Positions 1-9,190 of a DNA stretch of 64,000 bases are shown here, in pieces. Under the pieces are notes generated by a model. The model worked only from the letters and a program-made list of their open reading frames with translations. It made no database searches and had not been told where the DNA came from. The translations under genes were made by a program, and so were the position numbers. Source of the DNA: Psychrobacillus sp. OK032 (GTDB taxonomy: Bacteria > Bacillota > Bacilli > Bacillales_A > Planococcaceae). The stretch covers positions 558,001 through 622,000 of the forward strand of contig NZ_FOGY01000001.1 in assembly GCF_900111345.1 (NCBI RefSeq), in the 5' to 3' direction. Numbering within the stretch: the stretch's first letter is position 1; each line of letters begins with the position of its first letter.

Positions 1-1175
1 TGTGATTGACTTTCTTTCATTGCCTTTTCACGGAATGCTTTTTCGAATAGGGCTTCAAAGTCAACCTGCTCAACTTCAGTTTTTTTCGGTCCTCCTTTTA
101 CGATAAAGTCCAGATTAATCGCTTCTGTCCCTTTTGGTAAATATAAACCAAGCTCTGTATGCGCTTTTGTTTCGAAGTCATAGCGAATCAGTTGTTGTGC
201 TTTTGTATAGTATAACGATTGTCCATCTGGTGATAACGCAGAGACAGTTTTGGAGTTCAATTTAAACTCATCCACAATTTCCAACGTCTTTCGATCAAAT
301 ACTACTGCTACAGTAGAAGGGTACAATCTTGCAACGACATAATCATCCGTCAACACTAAATCTTGTGCATATTTTTCAGACATATATTTTGCCGGTAAAA
401 AGGATGTGAAATTTTTCGTACCAGGCTTTTTCACTAATAAATCCATAGAGGAACCAACCGATACGTAAATTTCATCTTTTTCCTCATCGGCAACGATTGC
501 TTTAACAAAATCTTTTCTTTTACGGATTTGACCGAACTCTTCTATTCCTTTCGTTTCCGTGTCAAATGCTACAAGTGAACCACCGTATGCTGATCCAGCA
601 TATACTTTATTTCCAGAGACGATTAAATCTTGAATAGAAGTATCGCTTTTGTTCGAAAAAATAGGACCATGATTTTCAAAAACTTCTGTGTTTGGGTCAT
701 AGCTGTATAAAACACTTGACACAGATCCACCTATCCAAAGTTTCCCATTTTCATCCACATCAAGACCCCATGCACTTTTCGAATCTTCTAACGTAAATGT
801 ATGTACGATTTCCTTTGTTTGATAATCTACTACAACTAATGCCGCTGGAGCTCCATGCATGATGTAATAAATGAAATATTCTCCATTGTCATTTGCGGCA
901 ATTTTCGATTCAATAGCAGATGATTTGAAAATCATCGGACCTAAGTTTTCATACCCTTCCTGGATAACTTCTTCCTCTGGCTTTTCCTCGATTGCGTCTT
1001 CCAACCATTCTTCAACGCTACCTTCTACTTCAATTACTTCTTCCCCAGTTCCTACCGGCTCTACGACTAACTCTTCTACAGCTGTGTTTGTTTTTGGTAA
1101 TTCTTCTGCACTTGCCACACTATTTAAAGGTGTAGCTAACATGGCAGCCATCACTGGAATATAAATTTTTCTCAT
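1..1175 (-). CDS. Exported beta-propeller-like protein, 3' end cut by window edge
   Basis: The reading frame opens at an ATG at 1175 with the SD AAAGGGG just upstream and stays open to base 1, so about 391 codons are present and the C-terminus lies outside. The N-terminus is a short signal peptide (MRKIYIPVMAAMLATPL) followed by a Glu-rich linker (residues about 24-75). The rest shows recurring blade-like segments with W-G-L-D-V-D, Y-S-Y-D-P and A-F-D-T-E motifs, typical of PQQ/WD40/SMP-30-like propellers. An extracellular or surface role is inferred from the leader; no substrate can be named. It is divergent from secA2. Confidence 0.75.
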   Translation of the reverse strand, partial: MRKIYIPVMAAMLATPLNSVASAEELPKTNTAVEELVVEPVGTGEEVIEVEGSVEEWLEDAIEEKPEEEVIQEGYENLGPMIFKSSAIESKIAANDNGEYFIYYIMHGAPAALVVVDYQTKEIVHTFTLEDSKSAWGLDVDENGKLWIGGSVSSVLYSYDPNTEVFENHGPIFSNKSDTSIQDLIVSGNKVYAGSAYGGSLVAFDTETKGIEEFGQIRKRKDFVKAIVADEEKDEIYVSVGSSMDLLVKKPGTKNFTSFLPAKYMSEKYAQDLVLTDDYVVARLYPSTVAVVFDRKTLEIVDEFKLNSKTVSALSPDGQSLYYTKAQQLIRYDFETKAHTELGLYLPKGTEAINLDFIVKGGPKKTEVEQVDFEALFEKAFREKAMKESQS

Positions 1176-1276
1176 AATAAAACCCCTTTCATTCTATATT
1201 TTAACATTAACATCATTTGGTAACATTTAAAACTTATAGTTGTAATATAATTGAAATATTCGTATATCAAACTTGC

Positions 1277-1412
1277 GCTAGCTTGTTTGGTGACCAGATT
1301 TTTATCGATTCTGCTTGATAAAAATCTATGACATCTGCGGGAGCTAGACTAAAATTGGCAGGAATAAAATTCCTGTCGATTTTAGTCTAGCTTGAAAATG
1401 CTAGCCTGTTTG
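1277..1412. repeat. Two-hairpin element bracketed by 13-bp direct repeats
   Basis: Between the divergent propeller and secA2 genes. Hairpin 1 (1296-1327) has an 11-bp perfect stem and a 10-nt loop. Hairpin 2 (1342-1392) has a 24-bp stem with only two G-U wobbles and a 3-nt AAA loop. Neither is followed by a T-run, so they are not ordinary terminators. The pair is flanked by GCTAGCTTGTTTG (1277-1289) and GCTAGCCTGTTTG (1400-1412). It could be a small insertion, a cruciform-forming operator or a leader structure; which one is unknown. Confidence 0.6.
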
Positions 1413-1417
1413 TTTCG

Positions 1418-1426
1418 TGGTATAAT
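1418..1426 (+). promoter_or_regulatory. Extended -10 promoter of secA2
   Basis: TGGTATAAT at 1418-1426 is a perfect TATAAT with an extended TGN. No good -35 lies at the usual distance; TTGAAA at 1392-1397 is 23 bp away. The right direct repeat of the hairpin element ends only 5 bp upstream. Confidence 0.5.
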
Positions 1427-1459
1427 AGGGCGTGGAATTTAAAAGTAGGGAGAATGAAT

Positions 1460-3829
1460 ATGTTACATTCTATTAAGAAAATGATTTCTGGTGAAGTCAT
1501 TGAGTTAAAGCAACTTAAAAAAATAGTATCTAAGATTAATGCCTTGGAAGATTCATTTACAAATAAAACAGATATAGAGCTTCAAACATATACAACTAAT
1601 TTTCGTGAACAACTAAATAACGGAGCAACACCAGAAGAAATTATGTTAGAAGCATTTGCTGTCGTTCGAGAAGCTTCCAAACGTGTGTTAGGGATGCGAC
1701 ACTATGACGCACAGTTAATGGGTGGCGCAGTATTAACACAATCTCAAATTGCCCAAATGCAAACAGGAGAAGGTAAAACATTAGTTGCAACACTACCTGC
1801 GTATGTGATGGCTCTACACGGTAAAGGAACGCATATTATTACAGCGAATGAATATTTGGCAAGTCGAGATTTTGAGCAAATGAAGCCACTATTTGAGTTT
1901 TTAGGCTTAACAGTCGGTTTAAATATTTCCGGATTAGAAAATGATGAAAAACAAGCTGCCTATAACTGTGACATTACATATGGTACTGGAACGGAGTTTG
2001 GCTTCGATTATTTAAGAGACCATATGGTGCAAAGCGAAGACCAGCTTGTGCAACGACCACTGTTTTATGCGTTAATCGATGAAGTAGATAGCATACTGAT
2101 TGACGAAGCGAGAACACCTTTAATCATTGCAGGAAAATCCAATGCAAGTTTGAATTTGTTCCCGATTATGCAACTTGTTATTAGCTCGTTCAAAGATGAA
2201 GAAGATTACAATTATTATCCGGAGACGAAACAAATAGTCTTGTTGGATAATGGTGCAGATCGCCTAGAAGAAGCATTTGGCATTGATAATGTATATGACC
2301 GAGAGCATCGTGAATTTATGCATATTGCAATGCAAACACTTCGAGCAAAAGTAGTGATGCGTAAAGACGTGGACTATATTGTAAAAGACGACAAGATTAT
2401 GATTGTAGATCCATATACAGGACGTATTATGGAAGGTCGTACATTTAGCGATGGACTTCATCAAGCAATCGAAGCTAAAGAAAAAGTTTCTATTAAAGAA
2501 GAAAATAATACACAAGCTTCTATTATGATTCAACATTATTTCAGACTGTACAAACATGTATCTGGAATGACAGGTAGTGCCGTTCCTTCTCGTGATGAGT
2601 TTTGGGAAACGTACAACTTACGAGTAACGGAAATACCAACGAACAAACCAAACAAACGTGTTGATATGGAAACGCTTGTCTATTTAACGTATGAAGACAA
2701 AATAAAAAAAATTGTGGAAGAAACGCAAAAGTTTCATGAGATCGGCCGTCCTGTTTTAATCGGAACAACTTCGATCGAACAATCCGAAAAACTTTCTTCC
2801 TATTTAAATGACCTTGAAATTGAACATTCCGTACTTAATGCTAAAACAGTTGAAGATGAAGCAGATCTAATCTCTCAAGCCGGTCAGATGAATAAAATCA
2901 TGCTTGCAACGAATATGGCTGGGCGAGGAACAGATATCAATTTAGGTGAAGGCGTTGCTGAACTTGGCGGTCTTCATATAATTGGTACGGAACTTCATAG
3001 TAGTGCTCGAATTGACATGCAGCTTCGTGGTCGCGGTGGTCGTCAAGGTGATCCAGGTAGTTCGCAATTTATCATTTCATTAGAGGACGAGCTATTCCAC
3101 TATTACGATGAAGAGCAATTCGCTAAATACAAAAATAAGTTGAAAACGGATGATTCTGGTTTAATTATTTCATCTAATCCAACCAAGTTTGTATATAATG
3201 TGCAAAGTGTTATCGAGGGCATGCACTTCTCTAGCCGCTCTCATATGTTGAAATTAGATGATATTAATAATGATCAACAACGCGTTATGTATAACTACCG
3301 TGAAAAAGCGTTAAAAGTAGAAAATATGCAAATGCTTATCATTGATGCAATGCATGAACGTCTAAATCATTTAATCGATGAGCTTGCAGAGTCAAATGTA
3401 AATGATGTGCATGAATCTAGTATTTTGAATGAAATAATGGATGAGATTAAAATTATCTCGATGCTAACTTCTTATGAGGATGATTTGTTTACTTCTTTAG
3501 ATGCTGAAAATAAAGGGCAGTTGAAGGAAGCGTTAGAGGCTGTTTATGAGAAAGCTTTTGAGCTGGTCAATATGACAAGTAGTGATAGCGAAGATTGGAG
3601 AAATATTCAATCGTATTATACAGAGACGCTAGATCGATTGTGGATTGGTCATTTAGATAATCTGCATCATTTAAGAGAAGGTATTAGCATTCGTGGATAT
3701 GGTCAAGAAGATCCATATCGCTTATACTCCTTCGATGCGCTTCATTTATTCCAAGAAATGCTTCATACATTCTTTAGAGATGTGATTCGGTATAATTTGC
3801 AAGTGAACGGTGTTAAAGAGGAACAGTAG
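1460..3829 (+). CDS. secA2: Accessory Sec translocase ATPase SecA2
   Basis: SecA-family motor that drives export of a subset of proteins through SecYEG. Visible motifs are Walker A MQTGEGKT (about residue 100), the DEVDSILIDEARTPL block (about 206), the MTGSA motif and ATNMAGRGTDI of NBD2. The protein is about 789 residues and ends in NGVKEEQ, so it lacks the C-terminal zinc/SecB-binding tail of housekeeping SecA. This fits the Bacillus-type SecA2 linked in B. anthracis to S-layer protein export. An ATG at 1454 is only 1 nt from the SD AGGGAG, while the ATG at 1460 is 7 nt away, so 1460 is preferred. No secY2 is present here. SLH and SbsC-like proteins elsewhere in the window are possible clients. 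Confidence 0.9.
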   Translation: MLHSIKKMISGEVIELKQLKKIVSKINALEDSFTNKTDIELQTYTTNFREQLNNGATPEEIMLEAFAVVREASKRVLGMRHYDAQLMGGAVLTQSQIAQMQTGEGKTLVATLPAYVMALHGKGTHIITANEYLASRDFEQMKPLFEFLGLTVGLNISGLENDEKQAAYNCDITYGTGTEFGFDYLRDHMVQSEDQLVQRPLFYALIDEVDSILIDEARTPLIIAGKSNASLNLFPIMQLVISSFKDEEDYNYYPETKQIVLLDNGADRLEEAFGIDNVYDREHREFMHIAMQTLRAKVVMRKDVDYIVKDDKIMIVDPYTGRIMEGRTFSDGLHQAIEAKEKVSIKEENNTQASIMIQHYFRLYKHVSGMTGSAVPSRDEFWETYNLRVTEIPTNKPNKRVDMETLVYLTYEDKIKKIVEETQKFHEIGRPVLIGTTSIEQSEKLSSYLNDLEIEHSVLNAKTVEDEADLISQAGQMNKIMLATNMAGRGTDINLGEGVAELGGLHIIGTELHSSARIDMQLRGRGGRQGDPGSSQFIISLEDELFHYYDEEQFAKYKNKLKTDDSGLIISSNPTKFVYNVQSVIEGMHFSSRSHMLKLDDINNDQQRVMYNYREKALKVENMQMLIIDAMHERLNHLIDELAESNVNDVHESSILNEIMDEIKIISMLTSYEDDLFTSLDAENKGQLKEALEAVYEKAFELVNMTSSDSEDWRNIQSYYTETLDRLWIGHLDNLHHLREGISIRGYGQEDPYRLYSFDALHLFQEMLHTFFRDVIRYNLQVNGVKEEQ

Positions 3830-3846
3830 TTTCTAGCATAATTAGG

Positions 3847-3880
3847 GCGGGAAGTGATTTTTCACTTCCTGCTCTTTTTT
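3847..3880 (+). terminator. Rho-independent terminator of secA2
   Basis: An 11-bp stem (one G-U), a TTTT loop, then CTCTTTTTT. Confidence 0.85.
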
Positions 3881-3980
3881 GTTATTCAATAATTGTAGGT
3901 TTCCCGTTTATAAATCCGGTATTTGTGTAATAAATGGTCAAGATAAATGGATAGGTTAGTAATAATGTGGAATAATTAGT

Positions 3981-4117
3981 TTCCGCTAGGATTTCCGCTG
4001 CAGGGCGGACGCTTTCCGCGGGGTGAGCGATGAGCCTTCATCGCCGCTTCGCGTACGTTATGAAGTCTCATCTGTCTCACTTGATCCCGCAGGAGTCGCC
4101 GCCCTTCCACTCCAATC
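3981..4117. repeat. GC-rich REP/MITE-like repeat, copy 1 (full length)
   Basis: Reads TTCCGCTAGGATTTCCGC, then GGCGGACGCTTTCCGC, then GGGTGAGCGATGAG, and closes with GTCTCATCTGTCTCA and GGAGTCGCCGCC. The two halves form an imperfect long palindrome. The open frames crossing it are by-products of its GC content. A pair of cores spaced 21 bp (GCGACA at 4182, GCAACA at 4203) follows, a remnant of the phased arrays seen elsewhere. The rest of the gap to 4496 is AT-rich with no gene seen. Confidence 0.75.
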
Positions 4118-4496
4118 TCACAGAATTTGCAAGCGAATCATCGTCACTGCTCTAAATTCAATCTTATATAGTATCGCCAATGCGACAACACAACCGCTGA
4201 GTGCAACAGACTTTTTCAAAGAAATGCCTTCACTTGCCATGAAATAGTATTTACTAATTAGCTATTTTATAAATTGCGAAATTGTATCATAATGTTGCAG
4301 GTATAAAAATGTTACTCGAACAACCAAATTACTCTTGGTAGCAACCCACTTCTTATAGAAAAGGCTAAATTGATCTAAGACACCCATTACTGATATTGCA
4401 TTATGCATAATTGAAATAGAGCGCAACATATGATTTGTGAGCTACATAATAGTAGGACTCTGTTAATCTTAAATGCTGATTAATCAGCTAGTTCCA

Positions 4497-4720
4497 TTGA
4501 TTGAAGCGGAAGGCGGCGACTCCAGCGGGAATAGCAGATGTTTTCTGCACCGAAAGCGAAGCGGCAGGTGCATGAGCTGAAAGCCCCGCAGGAGCAGGCA
4601 AAGGAACAAAGGCTAAGAACGCCACCTCGTGTGGCAACGCCTTTGTGACCAACGTCGTGTTGGCCTGAGGAGATTGAAGCCATGCCCGCGGAAAGCGTCC
4701 GCCTGGAGCGGAAATCAACT
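4497..4720. repeat. GC-rich REP/MITE-like repeat, copy 2 (long, reverse orientation)
   Basis: Opens with TTGAAGCGGAAGGCGGCGAC and ends with GCGGAAAGCGTCCGCC and GGAGCGGAAATCAA, i.e. copy 1 reversed. It carries an extra inner cassette (roughly 4545-4680) with GGCTAAGAACGCC and CCAACGTCGTGTTGGCC segments, which recur inside the element at 11327-11501. Confidence 0.75.
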
Positions 4721-4783
4721 GCCCTTGCGGTAATTCCATTAAGATGCATTACCCCTAAAAAGCACGTCATTATTTTTCTTTAG

Positions 4784-4829
4784 AAAAGGTCAGTACAAAG
4801 GAGAATCTCCATCGTACTGACCTTTTTTT
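4784..4829. terminator. Terminator between repeat 2 and pgi
   Basis: Long stem AAAAGGTCAGTAC/GTACTGACCTTTT with an inner GGAGA/TCTCC stem and T-runs on both strands. It serves pgi on the minus strand. Confidence 0.8.
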
Positions 4830-4843
4830 AGTTTATATCACAA

Positions 4844-6199
4844 TCAATCAAAAATCTCGGTAAGTCTTTCTTCCAATTCATCCTTCAATGACTCATACCC
4901 AGGCTTGTTAAGTAGTGCAAAAATATTATTTTTATAAGACTCTACTCCTGGTTGGTCGAATGGATTCACTTCTGATAAATAGGCACTCATTGCGCATGCT
5001 TTTTCGAAGAAGTAGAGTAAATAACCTAGGTGATATTCATCTAGTTTATCAATCTCCACTTGGATAACAGGGACCCCGCCATCATAATGCGCCAATATTG
5101 AACTATTTTTCGCGATTGTGTTAATATCATGGAAAGTTTTATCCTCTAGGAAATTTAACTGATCAAAATTATTGTCCACAACCTGAATCGTGCAATCCTC
5201 TTGTTGATTGCGAACATGAAGGATCGTTTCGAAAATTTGACGTTTCCCCGCTTGAATATATTGTCCTATAGAGTGTAAATCCGTTGTATACGTAACAGAA
5301 ACAGGGAAAATTCCTTTTTCATCTTTCCCTTCACTTTCTCCAAATAATTGCTTCCACCATTCAAATACATTACGTAAAGAAGGTTCAAAAGAAGCCATTA
5401 TTTCGATAATGTAACCTTGTTTCTCTAGTAAATATCTTGATAATGCATATTCGTAAGCTTCGTTTTCTTTGTAATTTGAAAACATTAAATCATTCGTTGC
5501 TTGCTTGGCACCATCTAATAACGCTTGAATATCAATTCCACCTACAGCCAATGGAAATAGTCCAACTGGAGTTAATACTGAAAAGCGTCCACCTACATCG
5601 GCTGGAACTTCAAAACTTCTATATCCCTCTTCCTGGGCAAGCTTTCTTAATAAGCCGTTCTCAAGATCAGTTGTTAATATAATCCGATTTTTCATTTCAT
5701 TGCCATAGCGTTCTTCCATATATGACTTAATTACACGGAACGAAATTGCTGGTTCCAGCGTAGTTCCGGATTTAGAAATGACATTTACATACACTTCACG
5801 GTCGTTTACATATTGAAGCAATTGATTTATGTAAGCTCCACTCATATTCTGCCCTGCATAAATTACTTCTGTTTCACCCGATTTTTTAGAGAAATAAGGT
5901 GATAAGGCATCTTGAACTGCTTTAGCACCTAAATAGGAACCACCAATTCCTATTACTATCAAGACGGCAGATTTGGTTCGTATTTCATTGGCAACCGTAA
6001 GTATTTGGTCAATCTCATTTTTATCTTGTTTAATAGCTAGTTCTAACCACCCTAATGCATCGCGGTCTTTACTTGTTTGTGAATGCATTCCTTCATGTAT
6101 CAGACTAATTATATTTGTATATTTATTTTTATCTTCTTCATTTATAAACTTTGATAATAAGGAAAAGTTTAGTGAGAAGGCCTTTTTTGTAACAGTCAA
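4844..6199 (-). CDS. pgi: Glucose-6-phosphate isomerase
   Basis: Interconverts glucose-6-phosphate and fructose-6-phosphate in the cytoplasm. At 451 residues it matches the short Bacillus-type enzyme. Visible signatures are IGIGGSYLGAKAV (phosphosugar site), ISKSGTTLEPA, the PGI signature GGRFSVLTPVGLFPLA, and FEWWKQLFGESEGK with the catalytic Glu. The start is a TTG with the strong SD AGGAGG 8 nt upstream. It is monocistronic, with its own terminator. Confidence 0.96.
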   Translation of the reverse strand: MTVTKKAFSLNFSLLSKFINEEDKNKYTNIISLIHEGMHSQTSKDRDALGWLELAIKQDKNEIDQILTVANEIRTKSAVLIVIGIGGSYLGAKAVQDALSPYFSKKSGETEVIYAGQNMSGAYINQLLQYVNDREVYVNVISKSGTTLEPAISFRVIKSYMEERYGNEMKNRIILTTDLENGLLRKLAQEEGYRSFEVPADVGGRFSVLTPVGLFPLAVGGIDIQALLDGAKQATNDLMFSNYKENEAYEYALSRYLLEKQGYIIEIMASFEPSLRNVFEWWKQLFGESEGKDEKGIFPVSVTYTTDLHSIGQYIQAGKRQIFETILHVRNQQEDCTIQVVDNNFDQLNFLEDKTFHDINTIAKNSSILAHYDGGVPVIQVEIDKLDEYHLGYLLYFFEKACAMSAYLSEVNPFDQPGVESYKNNIFALLNKPGYESLKDELEERLTEIFD

Positions 6200-6493
6200 T
6201 TGGATTTCCTCCTGCGAGCTTCTTATTCATTTATCCTCCTATATTAGCATATTTGAGTAGTCTTTTCCTCTACAAAGGGTGGGTTAGGCACTTTTGAGGA
6301 TTTAATATAAGTAATTTTACACAGCTTAGCATTACTATTATATTCATTCATATATATAATCATTCTTTTGTACCAACGAAATTTGATTTACAGCATGACA
6401 AAGAACTATAAAGAATATCCGGAAATCGAATAATATGTAATATGGATAATTAAGGATAATAAAACCGTACCTCCAACACGACTAAATCAAATC

Positions 6494-6531
6494 AAAAACA
6501 GGCACTAAACTAAGCTGTCTAGTGCCTGTTT
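6494..6531 (-). terminator. Terminator of patA
   Basis: Stem AACAGGCACTA/TAGTGCCTGTT, with a TTTTTG run when read on the minus strand. The 294 bp between pgi and this hairpin is AT-rich and shows no gene. Confidence 0.75.
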
Positions 6532-6535
6532 CTAT

Positions 6536-7690
6536 TTAAAGTGACTGTATAAACTTTTCTAATCTATTTAAACCTTCCACGAGCACTGGCATTCCATATG
6601 CATAGGAAATCCGAATATATCCTTCCCCATAAGGTGTAAACGCGCTTCCTGGAACTACTGCAAGCCCACCTTCTTGTAATAGTTTTGTAGCAAAATCAAA
6701 TGAGCTCATACCAAATGCTTCTATAGAAGGAAAAATATAAAATGCACCATTTGGTTTTTCAACAGATAATCCTATTTCAGTTAGTCGACTATAAACGAAG
6801 TCCCTTCTCTTCATATATTCCACATTCATTTCTTCAGGAGTATCTTTTGCATTCGTTAATGCTTCAATAGCAGCATATTGCGCTGGGAGAGAAGCACATA
6901 TTGTATTAAACGCATGAACTTTTACGACATGTTGCATGACTTTTGCTGGCCCCATTAAAAATCCAATACGCCATCCTGTCATAGAATGAGACTTAGACAA
7001 ACCATGAATATAAAATAATTTATCTCTTATTTCTTTATACGACGCGAAGGATAAATGCTTTCCGGCAAAAGAATTCTCACTATATATTTCATCTGTTAGT
7101 ACATAAATATCTAGATCAGCAATTACCTTGACTAAATAATCCATCGTATCTTTATTTAGAACGACGCCTGTTGGATTGGAAGGATTATTAAAAAATACAG
7201 CTTTCGTTTTTTCCGTAATGAGTTCTCTTAGTTTTTCCGTGGATGGCTGAAAATTTGTTTCTGTCGTATCTAAATAGACAACCTTTGCACCACATAATTC
7301 AATAACGGGCACATAACCGGAATAATTGGGCGCAGGCAAAATGACTTCGTCTCCCGCTTCTAAAATGGTTCGAAAAACTGCATCAATCGCTTCACTCGCA
7401 CCATTTGTAATGACGATTTCACTTTGTGGATCATAAGTAAATCCATATTTATTGGAGAAAAAGCCATTGACTGCTTCTCGAAGTTCGAGTAATCCTGCAT
7501 TATGAGAGTAGCCAGTTAAGTTCTGCTCGATTGCTCGTATTCCAGCTTCCTTCACTGAATTAGGCGTAGGAAAGTCCGGCTGACCGATTGTTAAATTGAT
7601 CGCATTTGGGTAATGAACGAGTTGATTAGAAAACTGTCTAGTTCCTGGTGTTTTCAAACTTTCTGCATACGGATTTAAACGTAACCCCAT
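6536..7690 (-). CDS. patA: PLP-dependent aminotransferase (PatA type)
   Basis: Class I/II aminotransferase of 384 residues, close along its length to B. subtilis PatA as I recall that sequence. PatA is assigned to N-acetyl-LL-diaminopimelate transamination in lysine synthesis. The N-terminal NLTIGQPDFPTP, the NPSNPTGV block, the TDEIYS motif and the PLP lysine in GLSKSHSMTGWRIGF are all present, and the C-terminal YIRISYA keeps the substrate-binding Arg. SD AAAGGAAG precedes the ATG. Substrate is inferred from family. Confidence 0.85.
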   Translation of the reverse strand: MGLRLNPYAESLKTPGTRQFSNQLVHYPNAINLTIGQPDFPTPNSVKEAGIRAIEQNLTGYSHNAGLLELREAVNGFFSNKYGFTYDPQSEIVITNGASEAIDAVFRTILEAGDEVILPAPNYSGYVPVIELCGAKVVYLDTTETNFQPSTEKLRELITEKTKAVFFNNPSNPTGVVLNKDTMDYLVKVIADLDIYVLTDEIYSENSFAGKHLSFASYKEIRDKLFYIHGLSKSHSMTGWRIGFLMGPAKVMQHVVKVHAFNTICASLPAQYAAIEALTNAKDTPEEMNVEYMKRRDFVYSRLTEIGLSVEKPNGAFYIFPSIEAFGMSSFDFATKLLQEGGLAVVPGSAFTPYGEGYIRISYAYGMPVLVEGLNRLEKFIQSL

Positions 7691-7792
7691 TGTTTATCTT
7701 CCTTTCACCTTTGCTTTTAGCTTAGTATACTGTATAGTTAAAGCATTTATAATGCTAATATTTTTAATAATGAATTAGTTAGGAGAATAGTA

Positions 7793-9157
7793 GTGAATAA
7801 TAGTCTATGGATAACGTTCTTAGAACAACTTGGAGAAAATAAAATAAGTAAAAGTGAATCGGAGCTATACCGTCATAGCCGTGATGAATCATCACATCTT
7901 TTTGTGGAACCAGATTTCGTAGTTTTCCCTGAAAATGTAGAAGATGTAGTGAAGGTGCTTCAATTAGCAAATGAAAAGGAAGTCGCCGTTACTCCATTTG
8001 GAGCAGGGTCTGGTCTAGAAGGTCAATCGATCCCTATTAATAAAGGAATTTCTTTAAACTTCGACCGCATGAATAAAGTAATTGAATTTTCACCAGAAGA
8101 TTTAATGATTACTGTGGAACCTGGAATAACTCGTCTTCAATTAAATGAATATGTTAATAGACATGGGCTGTACTTCCCTATCGACCCTGGTGCCGATGCA
8201 TCTATTGGTGGAATGGTTGCAACAAATGCGAGCGGGACAACAGCAGTACGCTATGGATCGATGCGTGATCAAGTACTAGATTTGGAAGTTGTACTAGCAA
8301 ATGGGAATGTTATACATACTGGTTCTAAAGCGAAAAAATCTTCTTCTGGCTACCATTTGAACGGGCTCTTCACAGGATCAGAAGGAACACTTGGCGTCAT
8401 TACGAAAATTACAGTAAAATTACATGGCATTCCTGAGAAAGTACTAGCAGCGAGATGTACGTTTCAAACTCCTGGAGAATGCGCAGAAGCGGCGCAAGTT
8501 GTTTTATCAAGCGGTATTCAAGTAATACGCATGGAACTTGTGGATGCGGAAAGTATTAAACAAGTAAATGAATATGGAAATTATTCATTCCCAGAAGAAC
8601 ACTCTCTGTTTTTTGAATTTGCAGGTGCTCCAAACATTGTGGAAGAGGAAGCTACTGTAGTAGAAGAACTAATGAAAGAGTTAGGTTGCAATAACTGGGA
8701 GCGCGCGAATTCATCGAAAGAACGTGCAGATTTATGGAAAGCACGGCACGAAATGGCTTATGCATTTAAGCATATAAAAGGAAAAGTATCGACGGGTTCG
8801 GATTCATGTGTCCCTATTTCGAAATTAGCAGAAATGGTTGTTTTCGGGCGTGAACTATTAGAAGAAAGCGGGCTTATAGGCGGTGTATTTGGTCATGTAG
8901 GCGATGGTAATTTCCATACACTTGTTATGTATGATCCGAATGATCCAGTGGAAGTAAATAAAGCAGAATATACAAATGAACAAATTGCGCTAAAGGCGAT
9001 TAAACTAGGCGGCACATGTACAGGTGAGCACGGAGTTGGATTAGGAAAAATGAAATATCAAGTTACCGAGCACGGAGAAGCGGTTGAATTAATGAAATCC
9101 ATGAAAACCTTAATGGATCCAAAGGGAATATTAAATCCTGGGAAAATGTTTTATTAA
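7793..9157 (+). CDS. glcD: FAD-linked 2-hydroxyacid dehydrogenase (GlcD/D-lactate dehydrogenase type)
   Basis: 454-residue flavoprotein of the GlcD/DLD family. The N-terminal PCMH FAD domain (about 40-215) has PFGAGSGLEGQ and the IDPGADASIGGM loop. The C-terminal FAD-oxidase cap ends with GTCTGEHGVGLGKMKY, typical of glycolate oxidase GlcD and D-lactate dehydrogenases. It probably oxidises glycolate or D-lactate into the respiratory chain. No glcF-type iron-sulfur partner follows, so a stand-alone DLD role is plausible. The start is GTG with SD AGGAGA 6 nt upstream. Confidence 0.8.
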   Translation: MNNSLWITFLEQLGENKISKSESELYRHSRDESSHLFVEPDFVVFPENVEDVVKVLQLANEKEVAVTPFGAGSGLEGQSIPINKGISLNFDRMNKVIEFSPEDLMITVEPGITRLQLNEYVNRHGLYFPIDPGADASIGGMVATNASGTTAVRYGSMRDQVLDLEVVLANGNVIHTGSKAKKSSSGYHLNGLFTGSEGTLGVITKITVKLHGIPEKVLAARCTFQTPGECAEAAQVVLSSGIQVIRMELVDAESIKQVNEYGNYSFPEEHSLFFEFAGAPNIVEEEATVVEELMKELGCNNWERANSSKERADLWKARHEMAYAFKHIKGKVSTGSDSCVPISKLAEMVVFGRELLEESGLIGGVFGHVGDGNFHTLVMYDPNDPVEVNKAEYTNEQIALKAIKLGGTCTGEHGVGLGKMKYQVTEHGEAVELMKSMKTLMDPKGILNPGKMFY

Positions 9158-9190
9158 TCTGGTGAAACTGACGTAGGTAATGTTTGAAGT

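Noticed and set aside
1460-3829. Housekeeping SecA
   Set aside because: It lacks the C-terminal zinc/SecB tail and fits the shorter SecA2 type.
4023-4247. Open frames across the GC-rich repeats (also 4480-4770, 11302-11490, 45844-46092, 62655-62837)
   Set aside because: They coincide with repeat copies whose high GC lowers stop frequency; products differ between copies and lack SDs.
5437-5682. Frames antisense to pgi, secA2, essC and other large genes
   Set aside because: Shadow frames without SD, codon bias or family features.
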